A DNA stretch of 64,000 nucleotides from contig NZ_CP107819.1 of assembly GCF_036346295.1 (NCBI RefSeq), forward strand, positions 3,844,001 to 3,908,000. Reading direction: 5' to 3'. This document shows positions 41,736-50,560 of the stretch, piece after piece (within the stretch, counting starts at the first letter, position 1; each line of letters begins with the position of its first letter). Source of the stretch: Streptomyces sp. NBC_00536 (GTDB taxonomy: Bacteria > Actinomycetota > Actinomycetes > Streptomycetales > Streptomycetaceae). The notes below the pieces were generated by a model. That model saw only the letters and a program-made list of their open reading frames with translations. It did no database searches and had not been told where the DNA came from. The position numbers were made by a program, and so were the translations under genes.

Positions 41736-41809
41736 CGGGGTGTAGCGCAGCTTGGCAGCGCGCTTCGTTCGGGACGAAGAGGTCGTGGGTTCAAATCCCG
41801 CCACCCCGA
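41736..41809 (+). tRNA. tRNA-Pro (anticodon CGG)
   Basis: A full cloverleaf: acceptor CGGGGTG/CACCCCG, D arm TAGCGCAGCTTGGCAGCGC, anticodon arm CTTCG-TTCGGGA-CGAAG with anticodon CGG, T arm GTGGG-TTCAAAT-CCCGC (one T-G pair), discriminator A at 41809. The 3' CCA is not encoded. CCG is a main proline codon in this genome. Confidence 0.97.
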
Positions 41810-41825
41810 CTTCGTAAGACGCAAG

Positions 41826-41856
41826 AGGCCTGATCCACTCAGTGGATCGGGCCTTT
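41826..41856 (+). terminator. Terminator after tRNA-Pro
   Basis: AGGCCTGATCCACT and AGTGGATCGGGCCT pair with one mismatch, then TTTCGTGTCTT. It starts 16 bases after the tRNA. Confidence 0.88.
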
Positions 41857-41920
41857 CGTGTCTTCTCCGCACGCCTGCCTGCCGGTTCGGGTGTGCCCGC
41901 CCAGCCCGAGGTCCGTGAGC

Positions 41921-43435
41921 GTGTCTTCTTCCCCTGCCCCCATATCCGTACGGCTGCCCGGTTTGCGGCGGCCGGGGCGGCCTGCGTGGCTGTCGCCGAA
42001 GGTGCTGCGGACCGAGGTGCTCGGCGGGCTGGTCGTCGCGCTGGCGCTGATCCCCGAGGCGATCTCGTTCTCGGTCATCGCCGGGGTGGATCCGGCGATC
42101 GGGCTGTTCTCCTCGTTCACCATGGCTGTGGTGATCTCGGTCGTCGGCGGGCGGCCGGCGATGATCTCGGCCGCCACGGGGGCCGTGGCGCTCGTGATCG
42201 CGCCGCTGAACCGGGAGTACGGCCTGGGGTACCTGATCGCGGCGGTGATCCTCGGCGGGGTCTTCCAGATCGTGCTCGGCGCGCTCGGTGTGGCGAAGCT
42301 GATGCGGTTCATCCCGCGCTCGGTGATGGTCGGGTTCGTCAACTCCCTCGCGATCCTGGTCTTCATGGCCCAGGTCCCCGAGGTGCGGAACGTGCCGTGG
42401 GCCGTCTACCCGCTGCTCGCCTGCGGGCTCGCGCTGATGGTGTTCTTCCCGAAGGTCACGAAGGTGGTTCCGGCCCCGCTCGTGGCCATCGTCATCCTCA
42501 CGGCCATCACCATCGCCGCGGGGATCGCGGTGCCGACCGTCGGGGACAAGGGGGCGCTGCCCTCGTCGCTGCCGGTGCCGGGGCTGCCGGACGTGCCGTT
42601 CACCCTGGACACCCTGGCGCTCGTCGCCCCGTACGCCCTGGCCATGGCGGTGGTCGGGCTGATGGAGTCGCTGATGACGGCGAAGCTGGTCGACGAGATC
42701 ACCGGCACGCGGTCCTCGAAGACCCGGGAGTCCGTCGGGCAGGGCGTCGCGAACATCGTCACCGGGTTCTTCGGCGGCATGGGCGGCTGCGCGATGATCG
42801 GCCAGACGATGATCAACGTGAAGGTGTCGGGCGCCCGGACTCGGCTGTCGACCTTCCTCGCCGGTGTGTTCCTGATGGTGCTGTGCATCGCCTTCGGGCC
42901 GCTGGTCTCGGACATTCCGATGGCCGCGCTCGTCGCCGTCATGGTGATGGTCTGTTTCGCGACCTTCGACTGGCATTCGGTCGCGCCGAAGACGCTCCGG
43001 CGGATGCCGGCCGGGGAGATCACCGTCATGGTGCTGACCGTGGCCTGTGTGGTCGCCACGCACAACCTCGCCGTCGGCGTCGTCGCCGGATCGGTCACCG
43101 CGATGGTCATCTTCGCCAAGCGGGTCGCGCACCTGGCGGACGTCACCGCCGTCACCGACCCCGAGGGCGGCACGGTGGTGTACTCGGTCACCGGCGAGCT
43201 GTTCTTCGCCTCGTCCAACGACCTGGTCGGGCGGTTCGACTACGCGGGCGACCCCGACGAGGTCGTCATCGACCTCTCCGGCGCCCATGTCTGGGACGCC
43301 TCCTCCGTCGCGGCGCTCGACGCCATCGAGGACAGGTACCGCCGACGCGGCAAGAACGTCGAGATCACCGGCCTGAACGAACACAGCGCCCGGCTGTACG
43401 GAAAGCTGAGCGGGGAACTCGCGGCGGGTCACTGA
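41921..43435 (+). CDS. SulP-family anion transporter with STAS domain
   Basis: About 504 residues. The membrane core begins VLGGLVVALALIPEAISFSVIAGVDP (given here in part), with the conserved GLFSSFTMAVVISVVGG and MIGQTMINVKVSGARTRLS; the C-terminal STAS domain (~400-500) has VIDLSGAHVWDASSVAAL. It likely imports sulfate, bicarbonate or a dicarboxylate; the substrate cannot be told. Start uncertain: GTG 41921 or GTG 41915, both just after CCCGAGG; readings starting at 41858 would begin inside the tRNA terminator. Confidence 0.9.
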   Translation: MSSSPAPISVRLPGLRRPGRPAWLSPKVLRTEVLGGLVVALALIPEAISFSVIAGVDPAIGLFSSFTMAVVISVVGGRPAMISAATGAVALVIAPLNREYGLGYLIAAVILGGVFQIVLGALGVAKLMRFIPRSVMVGFVNSLAILVFMAQVPEVRNVPWAVYPLLACGLALMVFFPKVTKVVPAPLVAIVILTAITIAAGIAVPTVGDKGALPSSLPVPGLPDVPFTLDTLALVAPYALAMAVVGLMESLMTAKLVDEITGTRSSKTRESVGQGVANIVTGFFGGMGGCAMIGQTMINVKVSGARTRLSTFLAGVFLMVLCIAFGPLVSDIPMAALVAVMVMVCFATFDWHSVAPKTLRRMPAGEITVMVLTVACVVATHNLAVGVVAGSVTAMVIFAKRVAHLADVTAVTDPEGGTVVYSVTGELFFASSNDLVGRFDYAGDPDEVVIDLSGAHVWDASSVAALDAIEDRYRRRGKNVEITGLNEHSARLYGKLSGELAAGH

Positions 43436-43545
43436 CGGTCAGCCCGCGGGCCACTGCATCTCGCGTCGGCGTGCCGGGGCGGAGTGCCGGGGTGACCATG
43501 GAGTGCGGGGGCCGTTCATACGGGGGCTCGTCCCGGGAGGGACTC

Positions 43546-45186
43546 ATGACGGACACCTCCGGAGGAACCATTGACGTGCTGGTCGCGGGGGCCGGGCCGG
43601 TCGGGCTGACGGCCGCGGCCGAGCTGCGGCGGCGCGGGGTGCGCTGTCGGCTCGTCGACCTGCTCCCGGCCCGGCTGCCGTACGCGAAAGCGGTCGGGAT
43701 CCAGCCGCGCACCCTGGAGATCTGGGACCGGATGGGCTTCGTCCACGACGCCCTCGACCTGGCGGTCCGGCTGCGCGGGCAGCTGACGTACGTGGACGGC
43801 GTCGAGCAGCCCCGGCTCGAAATGGTGATGCCGCCCGAGGTGCCGTACGGCTTCGCCGCGCTGCCGCAGTACGAGACGGAGCGCGTCCTGGAGGCGTTCC
43901 TGAACCGGTTCGGGACGGGCATCGAGCGGTCCACCGAGCTGGTGTCGTTCGCCCAGGACGCCGACGGGGTGACCTGCCGGCTGCGCACGCCGGGCGGCGA
44001 GGAAGAGGTCCGCGCCCGGTTCCTGGTGGGCTGCGACGGCGCGCACAGCACCGTGCGCAAGGGGCTCGGGCTGGGCTTCGAGGGCGGCGCCTTCCCCGAG
44101 GAGTACATGCTCGCCGACGTCGAGGTCGAGTGGAACCTCCCGCGCGGGTACGCGGTGCGCGCCACGCACCACGACGCCGGGGGCGCCGTCGACGACGTGC
44201 TGATGGGCGTCCCGCTGCCCGGCACGAACCGGTACCGGATGTCCATGATGGTGCCGCCCGACCTGTCCGCCGCGACCAGGGGGAGTACACCGGACGGGAT
44301 CGCGCACGGCCTGGACACCGCCGACGGGCGCAAGCCCGGACTGCACCACATCCAGGCCGTCCTGGACCGGATGTCGCCCTGGCCCACGACCGCCTCCGCG
44401 CTGCGCTGGTCGTCTGTCTTCCGGATCAGCCACCGGCTGGTCGACCGCTACGCGGACGGCCGGGTCTTCGTCGCCGGGGACGCCGCGCACATCCACCCGC
44501 CGACCGGCGCGCAGGGCATGAACACCGGTATCCAGGACGCCTGGAACCTGGCCTGGAAGCTGGCCCTGGCCGTCGAGGGCGCCGCGGCTCCGGGTCTGCT
44601 CGCGAGCTACGACGCCGAGCGCAGGCCGGTCGGCGAGGAGGTCGTCGGCCGCACCGTCCGGCACGCAGCCGAAGGGATCAAGGCCGACCCCGACGACCCG
44701 CGGACGGTGATGCTGCGCGAGGCCCAGCTGCTCGTCGGCTACCGGGGCGGCCCCCTCGTGGACCCGGCGTCGGCGGACGGCGGGCCCGGCCCGCAGCCCG
44801 GCGACCGGGCGCCCGACTGCGCCGGGCTGGCCGGGGCGATCGCGGCCTATCCGCTGCGCCTGTTCGACCTGCTGCGCGGGCGGGAGCACGTACTCCTCCT
44901 GTACGGGACCGGGCCGACGGCTGAGGGCTTCGGCCCGCTCGCGGCCGCCGTGCGGGAGGCGGCGGACGGGCAAATCGACGTGTGCGCGATTCTCGCGGAG
45001 CACAAAACGGACGCAGCCGACGCGGTGCCCGTGTACCGCGACGCGCGCGGCGAGTTCGCCCGCCTGTACGGCGTACGGGAACCGACCGCCTTCCTGGTCC
45101 GCCCCGACGGCTACCTCGCGGCCCGGCTCACCCCGCCGACCGCGGCGGGGCTGCGCGCCTGCCTGGCGAAGGTCTTCGCGCGCTGA
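43546..45186 (+). CDS. FAD-dependent aromatic monooxygenase (PHBH fold)
   Basis: 546 residues. FAD motifs are complete: GAGPVGLTAAAELRRRG (GxGxxG), the DG motif VGCDGAHSTVRK, and the GD motif VFVAGDAAHIHPPTGAQGMN. A thioredoxin-like C-terminal domain (~400-546) is present, as in polyketide and phenol hydroxylases. It hydroxylates an aromatic compound with NAD(P)H and O2. No biosynthetic cluster surrounds it, so a catabolic or tailoring role is open. ATG 43546 follows GGGAGGGA by 4 bases. A 110-bp spacer separates it from the SulP gene. Confidence 0.92.
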   Translation: MTDTSGGTIDVLVAGAGPVGLTAAAELRRRGVRCRLVDLLPARLPYAKAVGIQPRTLEIWDRMGFVHDALDLAVRLRGQLTYVDGVEQPRLEMVMPPEVPYGFAALPQYETERVLEAFLNRFGTGIERSTELVSFAQDADGVTCRLRTPGGEEEVRARFLVGCDGAHSTVRKGLGLGFEGGAFPEEYMLADVEVEWNLPRGYAVRATHHDAGGAVDDVLMGVPLPGTNRYRMSMMVPPDLSAATRGSTPDGIAHGLDTADGRKPGLHHIQAVLDRMSPWPTTASALRWSSVFRISHRLVDRYADGRVFVAGDAAHIHPPTGAQGMNTGIQDAWNLAWKLALAVEGAAAPGLLASYDAERRPVGEEVVGRTVRHAAEGIKADPDDPRTVMLREAQLLVGYRGGPLVDPASADGGPGPQPGDRAPDCAGLAGAIAAYPLRLFDLLRGREHVLLLYGTGPTAEGFGPLAAAVREAADGQIDVCAILAEHKTDAADAVPVYRDARGEFARLYGVREPTAFLVRPDGYLAARLTPPTAAGLRACLAKVFAR

Positions 45187-45218
45187 GCGCCGCTCCCGCC
45201 TCCCGCTCCCGGTCAACG

Positions 45219-45737
45219 TCAGCCCGTCGCGTCGAGCAGGGCCGTCAGTTCGTCGCGGACCAGCTCCATGAACGGCCCCGTCGCCGCGGGTTCCACCGCG
45301 CGCTCCCCGGCCACCGCGTGCAGGTGGGCCAGTACGGCCTCCAGGTCCGCGAAGGGCCCCACCGGGCGCAGCAGCCACAGGCGGCCCGCCGGGCGGGGCG
45401 GCAGTCCGAGGCCGGCGAGGGCCGCGTCGGCCTCCGCGTCCATCCCGTGCAGGTCGGCGGCGGACAGCGGCGCGCACTCGACGTCGGTGACCTTGCCGTG
45501 GCCGTCCAGCCGGGTCTCCACGGCCCAGCGGGTGGCGCGGTCCGCCACCCAGGTCCGGGCGTCGGCGGGCCACACGTACGGCAGGAACACCCACAGCGCC
45601 TGCTCGGGGGCGGGTTCCCAGCCGAGCACCTCCAGTTCACGCACCTCGGGCAGCCGGTCCGGCTCCTGTTCGCTGCGCCCGGAGCGGCGCAGCGCGAGGG
45701 GGTGCGGGGCTCCGTCCTCGTCCCAGTCCCATGACAT
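45219..45737 (-). CDS. DUF5956-like protein, unknown function
   Basis: 172 residues, acidic, Trp/Pro-rich at the N-terminus (MSWDWDEDG, LGWEPAPEQALWVFLPYVWP), without membrane segments or a signal. I believe it matches the Streptomyces-specific family DUF5956, but this is from general resemblance only. ATG 45737 has TACCCT 6 bases upstream and no ribosome site. It stands alone, convergent with the monooxygenase (33 bp between stops). Confidence 0.75.
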   Translation of the reverse strand: MSWDWDEDGAPHPLALRRSGRSEQEPDRLPEVRELEVLGWEPAPEQALWVFLPYVWPADARTWVADRATRWAVETRLDGHGKVTDVECAPLSAADLHGMDAEADAALAGLGLPPRPAGRLWLLRPVGPFADLEAVLAHLHAVAGERAVEPAATGPFMELVRDELTALLDATG

Positions 45738-45743
45738 GGGCGC

Positions 45744-45749
45744 AGGGTA
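45744..45749 (-). promoter_or_regulatory. Putative -10 box, leaderless DUF5956-like gene
   Basis: TACCCT on the minus strand, 6 bases before the ATG at 45737. Confidence 0.5.
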
Positions 45750-45799
45750 CCGACGACGGAGCCCCGCACCGATGAAGACGCGTCAGCCCAGCGGGTTCC

Positions 45800-46378
45800 T
45801 CAGCCCAGCGGGTTCTTCGCGATCCGCTCCGCTATGCCGTTCGCGACCAGCCCGGCCGCCGAGCAGTGCGGCTTGCGGGCGGCCTGGTCCTCGAACAGGG
45901 CCAGGAAGGACGGGCCGAAGTCCGCCCGCGGGTGGGCGGCGAGGAGTTCCGCGCGGAAGCGCTCGTCGAACTCCTCCACCCGCAGGCCCGACACGTCGGC
46001 GCTGGTGCCCACCTGCAGCAGGTGGCTCTCCACGTCCTCGTCGGCCGTGACGTCCTCGCGCATGTGCCGCACGATGATCTCCTCGGCGCGGGCGCGCCGG
46101 GCCGGGGCCCAGCCGAGGCCCGCCGTCAGCACGCGGGCCACGTGCCCGCCCGCCTCCTCGAAGGAGAGGGTGTGGCTGTCGAAGGGAGCGGTCAGGCCCA
46201 GGTCGTGCAGCAGCGAGGCGACGTAGAACAGCTCCTCGTCATACACCAGGCCGTGCTCGGCGGCATGGCGCGCGCCGAAGGCGTACGACCGCACCGAATG
46301 GTGGAACAGGGCCTCGTCCGCATACTCCGCGGCGATCTCCCGCGCTGCCTCCGCCGATCGTCCCGCTACCGTCCACAT
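45800..46378 (-). CDS. HD-domain metal-dependent phosphohydrolase
   Basis: 192 residues. HD motif elements: His in FHHSVRSYAFG, the HD pair in ASLLHDLGLT, and later HTLSFEEAGGH and RHMREDVTA. This is the short HD type resembling cyanamide hydratase-like and nucleotide phosphohydrolase proteins; substrate unknown. ATG 46378 has GGAGGGG 11 bases upstream. It follows the cytosine deaminase-like gene by only 40 bases on the same strand, so the two are probably co-transcribed and may act in the same nucleobase or guanidine-type degradation. Confidence 0.88.
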   Translation of the reverse strand: MWTVAGRSAEAAREIAAEYADEALFHHSVRSYAFGARHAAEHGLVYDEELFYVASLLHDLGLTAPFDSHTLSFEEAGGHVARVLTAGLGWAPARRARAEEIIVRHMREDVTADEDVESHLLQVGTSADVSGLRVEEFDERFRAELLAAHPRADFGPSFLALFEDQAARKPHCSAAGLVANGIAERIAKNPLG

Positions 46379-46418
46379 ATCGCTCGGTTCCCCTCCGCCT
46401 GACGCCGGTTGACGCTGG

Positions 46419-47741
46419 TCACTGTAGGCGGCGGGCGAAGTCCACCGGTTCCGGGTCCTCGCCCGGCCAGCTCAGCCTGGTCGGTGCCACCGGGGTCTCG
46501 GCGAGGATCCGGCCGTTCGAGACGACGAGGCGCGGGCGGACCTGGCGGCGCAGCGCCTCGGTCGGCGAAGGCGCGGGCAGCAGAACGAAGTTGGCGGGGG
46601 CGCCCTCCGCGATGCCGTACGCGTCCTCGTCGAGCCCGAGCACCCGGGCCGCGCGGTCCGTCACCATGGAGAACGCGGTGGGGATCTCTTCCGTTCCCGT
46701 CAACTGGGCGGCGTACAGGCCCACCAGGGCGCTCTGGAGCGGGTTCCCGGTGCCCAGGGCGTTCCACGGGTCCATCACGTCGTCGTGCCCGAAGGCCACG
46801 TTGACCCCCGCCGCCAGCATCTCCTTGACCTGGGTGAGGCCGCGCCGCTTGGGGTAGGCGTCGAAGCGGCCCTGGAGGTTGAGATTGGCGAAGGGGTTGC
46901 TCACCAGGTTGATCCCGGAACGCTCCAGCAGCCGCTGGAGTTTGAAGCTGTAGGCGCCGCCATAGGAACCCATCGCGGTGGTGTGGGAGGCGGTCGCCCG
47001 GCCGCGCAGTCCGGAGCGCAGCGCCAGGGTCGCCAGTACCTCCACGAACCGCGACTGTTCGTCGTCGATCTCGTCGCAGTGGGCGTCCACGCGCAGCCCG
47101 TGCCGTTCGGCCAGTTCGAAGGCGAAGCGCAGTGAGTCGACCCCGTCCTCGCGGGTGTCCTCGAAGTGCGGGATCGCGCCGATCACGTCCGCGCCGCGCA
47201 CCACGGCCTCGCGCATCAGCCGTTCGCCGTCCGGGAAGGAGACGATGCCCTCCTGCGGGAAGGCCACGATCTGCAGGTGCATCACGTCCCGCACCCGGTC
47301 GCGGACCTCCGCCAGGGCGTCGAGCGCGGTCAGGCCGGGGTCGGTGACATCGCAGTGCGTACGGACGTACAGCACGCCCTGGGCGGCCTGCCAGCGCAGC
47401 ACCTCGGTGGCGCGCGCGATGACGTCCTCGCGGGTCAGGGTGCGTTTGCGTTCGCTCCAGCAGGCGATGCCCTCCCAGAGGGTGCCGGAGGTGTTCGGGC
47501 GGGGTTCGCCCGCGGTCAGCGCGGTGTCGAGGTGGATGTGCGGTTCGACGAAGGGCGCGGTGAGCAGCCCGCCGTGCGCCTCGACGAGGGTCCCCGTCAC
47601 CGGGGGTTCCCGCTCGTCGTCGTGCGGGATGAGGTGGGCGATCCGGCCGTCCTCGGCCACCTCGACGTCGACGAGGTCGGCGGCGACCGCGCCGCGGCCC
47701 TCTCCTGTGTGCAGCCGGGCACCCCGGACGATCATGCGCAT
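46419..47741 (-). CDS. Cytosine deaminase-like amidohydrolase
   Basis: 440 residues. Amidohydrolase metal sites: EPHIHLDTA, the His of VDAHCDEIDDEQS, SHTTAMGSY, and the catalytic Asp in FGHDDVMDPW. The HCDEIDD segment is the cytosine/isoguanine deaminase signature. It would deaminate cytosine or a related ring (isoguanine, creatinine) to the keto form. ATG 47741 or the ATG two codons later may be used; TATAAC lies 8 bases before the first. It is divergent from the peptidase gene (67 bp) and upstream of the HD gene. Confidence 0.93.
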   Translation of the reverse strand: MRMIVRGARLHTGEGRGAVAADLVDVEVAEDGRIAHLIPHDDEREPPVTGTLVEAHGGLLTAPFVEPHIHLDTALTAGEPRPNTSGTLWEGIACWSERKRTLTREDVIARATEVLRWQAAQGVLYVRTHCDVTDPGLTALDALAEVRDRVRDVMHLQIVAFPQEGIVSFPDGERLMREAVVRGADVIGAIPHFEDTREDGVDSLRFAFELAERHGLRVDAHCDEIDDEQSRFVEVLATLALRSGLRGRATASHTTAMGSYGGAYSFKLQRLLERSGINLVSNPFANLNLQGRFDAYPKRRGLTQVKEMLAAGVNVAFGHDDVMDPWNALGTGNPLQSALVGLYAAQLTGTEEIPTAFSMVTDRAARVLGLDEDAYGIAEGAPANFVLLPAPSPTEALRRQVRPRLVVSNGRILAETPVAPTRLSWPGEDPEPVDFARRLQ

Positions 47742-47808
47742 ACCGTGACGTTATAGCCGTACGGCACCGCGCGCCCCGGCAATGCCGCCGTGCGGCAAGA
47801 ATGGGCGC

Positions 47809-49668
47809 ATGACCAGCGATGTGAGCAGCGATGTGCCCAGCGGCGTGCCCAGCGATGCGAGCGATGTGAGTGCCCCGCCCGCCATGCCGGACTGGGAGAA
47901 GCGGTTCCGGGCCCCCCGCGTGGGACTGCCCGACTGGGCCGAGGACGCCCCGGACCGCAGCCTCTTCGTCTCCAACGCGACGGGGACCTACGAGCTGTAC
48001 GCGTGGGACCGCGCGAGCGGCACGCAGCGCCAGGCCACCGACCGCCCGAACGGGACCACCGACGGCACCCTCTCCCCCGACGGCGCCTGGATCTGGTGGT
48101 TCTCCGACACCGACGGCGACGAGTTCGGCGTCTGGGTGCGCCAGCCCTTCGAGGGCGGTCCGGACGAGCCCGCGACCCCGGGCCTGGAGCCCTCCTACCC
48201 GGGCGGTCTGGCGATCGGCCGGGACGGCACGGCCGTGGTGGGCCGCTCCACCGACGAGGACGGCTCGACGCTGCACGTCGTGCGCCCCGGCGCGGAGCCG
48301 GTGGAGATCTACCGCCACCACGAGTCGGCGGGCGTCGGCGACCTCTCCCGCGACGGCACCCTCGTCGTGATCGAGCACACCGAGCACGGCGACGCGATGC
48401 ACTCCTCGCTGCGCGTGGTCACCCTGGACGGGGCGACCGTCGCCGAGCTGGACGATTCCAAGGGCGGTACGGAGGAGCTGGGCCTGTCCGCGCTCGGTTT
48501 CGCGCCGGTCGCCGGGGACACCCGGCTGCTGGTGGGCCACCAGCGGCGGGGCCGCTGGGAGCCGATGGTGTGGGACGTCGTGGCGGGCACCGAGGAGGCC
48601 CTGGACATCGACCTGCCCGGTGACGTGAGCGCCGAGTGGTACCCGGACGGCGGCGCCCTGCTGATCGCGCACGAGTTCGAGGCGCGCGGCGAGCTGTGGC
48701 GCTACGACCTGGCGACGCGGGAGCTGGTCCGGGTGGACACCCCGCCCGGTACGGTCTCGGGCGCGACCGCCCGCCCCGACGGCACCGTCGAATACCAGTG
48801 GTCCTCGGCCGCCGAGCCCGCCTCGGTACGGTCCACCACCGGCGCGGTGGTGCTGGACCCGCCGGGCTTCCGGCCGCCGGGCTCCGTGCCCGTCGAGGAC
48901 GTGTGGGTCCAGGGCCCGGGCGGGCGCATCCATGCGCTCGCGCAGCGCCCGGCCGGGCACGGCGAGGGCCCCTTCCCGACCATCTTCGAGATCCACGGCG
49001 GGCCGACCTGGCACGACAGCGACGCCTTCGCCGCCACCCCCGCGGCCTGGCTGGACCACGGCTTCGCGGTGGTCCGGGTCAACTACCGGGGCTCGACCGG
49101 CTACGGCCGCGAGTGGACCGACGCCCTCAAGCACCGGGTCGGCCTGATCGAGCTGGAGGACATCGACGCGGTGCGCGCGTGGGCGGTGGAGTCCGGGCTC
49201 GCCGATCCGGCGCGCCTGGTGCTGTCCGGCGGCTCGTGGGGCGGCTACCTGAGCCTGCTGGGCCTGGGCACGCAGCCCGAGGTGTGGGCGGTGGGGCTGG
49301 CCGCGGTGCCCGTCGCCGACTACGTGGCGGCGTACGAGGACGAGATGGAGCCGCTCAAGGCGCTGGACCGGACCCTGTTCGGCGGGACGCCCGAGGAGGT
49401 GCCGGACCGCTTCGCCGCCTCGTCCCCGCTGACGTACGTGGACGCGGTGCGGGCGCCGGTGCACATCGCGGCGGGCGTCAACGACCCGCGCTGCCCGATC
49501 CGGCAGATCGACAACTACGTCGAGCGGCTGGTGGCGCGCGGCGCCGAGCACGAGGTCTACCGCTACGACGCCGGGCACGGCTCGCTGGTCGTGGAGGAGC
49601 GGATCAAGCAGGTCCGGATGGAGCTGGACTTCGCGCTGAAGCACCTGCCGCGGGGGGCCTCGGCCTGA
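47809..49668 (+). CDS. S9-family prolyl oligopeptidase
   Basis: 619 residues. Residues ~20-370 are a beta-propeller with repeated blade ends (WDRASGT, SPDGAWIWWFSDTDGDEFG, YPDGGALLIAHE); residues ~380-619 are the alpha/beta hydrolase with Ser476 in GGSWGGYLS, Asp559 in GVNDPRCP and His590 in AGHGSLV. It cleaves short peptides, usually after proline or acting as an acylaminoacyl peptidase; no signal peptide, so cytoplasmic. The N-terminal ~25 residues are a Ser/Val/Asp repeat (SDVSSDVPSGVPSDASDVS). AAGAAT lies 6 bases upstream of ATG 47809. Confidence 0.93.
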   Translation: MTSDVSSDVPSGVPSDASDVSAPPAMPDWEKRFRAPRVGLPDWAEDAPDRSLFVSNATGTYELYAWDRASGTQRQATDRPNGTTDGTLSPDGAWIWWFSDTDGDEFGVWVRQPFEGGPDEPATPGLEPSYPGGLAIGRDGTAVVGRSTDEDGSTLHVVRPGAEPVEIYRHHESAGVGDLSRDGTLVVIEHTEHGDAMHSSLRVVTLDGATVAELDDSKGGTEELGLSALGFAPVAGDTRLLVGHQRRGRWEPMVWDVVAGTEEALDIDLPGDVSAEWYPDGGALLIAHEFEARGELWRYDLATRELVRVDTPPGTVSGATARPDGTVEYQWSSAAEPASVRSTTGAVVLDPPGFRPPGSVPVEDVWVQGPGGRIHALAQRPAGHGEGPFPTIFEIHGGPTWHDSDAFAATPAAWLDHGFAVVRVNYRGSTGYGREWTDALKHRVGLIELEDIDAVRAWAVESGLADPARLVLSGGSWGGYLSLLGLGTQPEVWAVGLAAVPVADYVAAYEDEMEPLKALDRTLFGGTPEEVPDRFAASSPLTYVDAVRAPVHIAAGVNDPRCPIRQIDNYVERLVARGAEHEVYRYDAGHGSLVVEERIKQVRMELDFALKHLPRGASA

Positions 49669-49732
49669 CGTCCGGGCCCGGGGCGGGCCCGACCCGGTCC
49701 GCCCCGGGACAGAGCGACCGGTGCACCCCCCG

Positions 49733-49738
49733 TACGGT
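49733..49738 (+). promoter_or_regulatory. Putative -10 box, leaderless SURF1 gene
   Basis: TACGGT ends 6 bases before the GTG at 49745. Confidence 0.5.
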
Positions 49739-49744
49739 GGTGGG

Positions 49745-50560
49745 GTGCACCGGTTTCTCCTGACCCCGCGTTGGTGGGGGATCAACGTCTTCGTCGTGCT
49801 GGCCGTTCCCTTCTGTCTGTTCATGGGGACGTGGCAGCTCGGCCGGTTCGAGGACCGCGTCGGCAGCCACCGGGAGGCGAGCGCCGAACGGCCCGCCGAC
49901 CAGAGCGCCGCCCCGCTGGACTCCCTGCTCCCGGTGGACACCCGGACCTCCGGACGCCTCGCCTCCGTCTCCGGCCAGTACGCCGAACAGCTGCTGGTCC
50001 CGGAGCGGGATCTCGACGGGAAGTCCGGCTTCTACGTGCTGACCCTGCTGCGCACCGACGGCGGCAAGGCCGTCCCGGTGGTCCGCGGCTGGCTCCCGGG
50101 GAGCGCGGACGCGGCCCGGGCCCCGGCGCCGCCCACCGGCCGGGTCGAGGTCACCGGTGTGCTCCAGGCCCCGGAGAGTTCCAGCAGCAAGGGCGTCCAC
50201 TCGCAGGGCGGTCTGCCCGCCGGACAGCTCGGCGTGATCGGGGCGGCCTCCCTGGTCAACCTGGTGCCCTACGGCCTCTACGACGCGTGGCTGACCGTGC
50301 CGACGGCCTCGGACGGCATGGTTCCGGTCCCCGCCAAGGCACCGGCGAACACCGGGCTCGACCTCAAGGCCTTCCAGAACCTCGGCTACACCGGCGAGTG
50401 GTTCGTCTTCTCGGCCTTCGTGCTCTTCATGTGGTTCAGGCTCTACCGGCGCGAGGTCGAGACCCTGCGCGACGCGGAGGCCGGGCTGCTGCCGGAGGAC
50501 GGCGCCACCGTCCCCCTCCCCGCCCCCGCTACGGCTTCGGCGTCGCGTCCAGCGGAATGA
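49745..50560 (+). CDS. SURF1-family cytochrome oxidase assembly protein
   Basis: 271 residues. Two membrane helices, WGINVFVVLAVPFCLFMGTWQLGRFE at the start (quoted in part: FVVLAVPFCLFMGTWQL) and FVFSAFVLFMWFRLYRRE at the end, enclose an extracytoplasmic domain with VVRGWLPGS and VEVTGVLQAPESSS, the classical SURF1 layout. It helps insert haem or copper into aa3-type cytochrome c oxidase. GTG 49745 gives the family start; the in-frame ATG at 49721 is rejected. Its last 32 bases overlap the end of the next, convergent gene. Confidence 0.92.
   Translation: MHRFLLTPRWWGINVFVVLAVPFCLFMGTWQLGRFEDRVGSHREASAERPADQSAAPLDSLLPVDTRTSGRLASVSGQYAEQLLVPERDLDGKSGFYVLTLLRTDGGKAVPVVRGWLPGSADAARAPAPPTGRVEVTGVLQAPESSSSKGVHSQGGLPAGQLGVIGAASLVNLVPYGLYDAWLTVPTASDGMVPVPAKAPANTGLDLKAFQNLGYTGEWFVFSAFVLFMWFRLYRREVETLRDAEAGLLPEDGATVPLPAPATASASRPAE

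Noticed and set aside
41736..41809. tRNA-Pro as an integration site
   Set aside because: No integrase, direct repeat of the tRNA 3' end or atypical DNA follows; the next gene is an ordinary SulP transporter with normal codon use.
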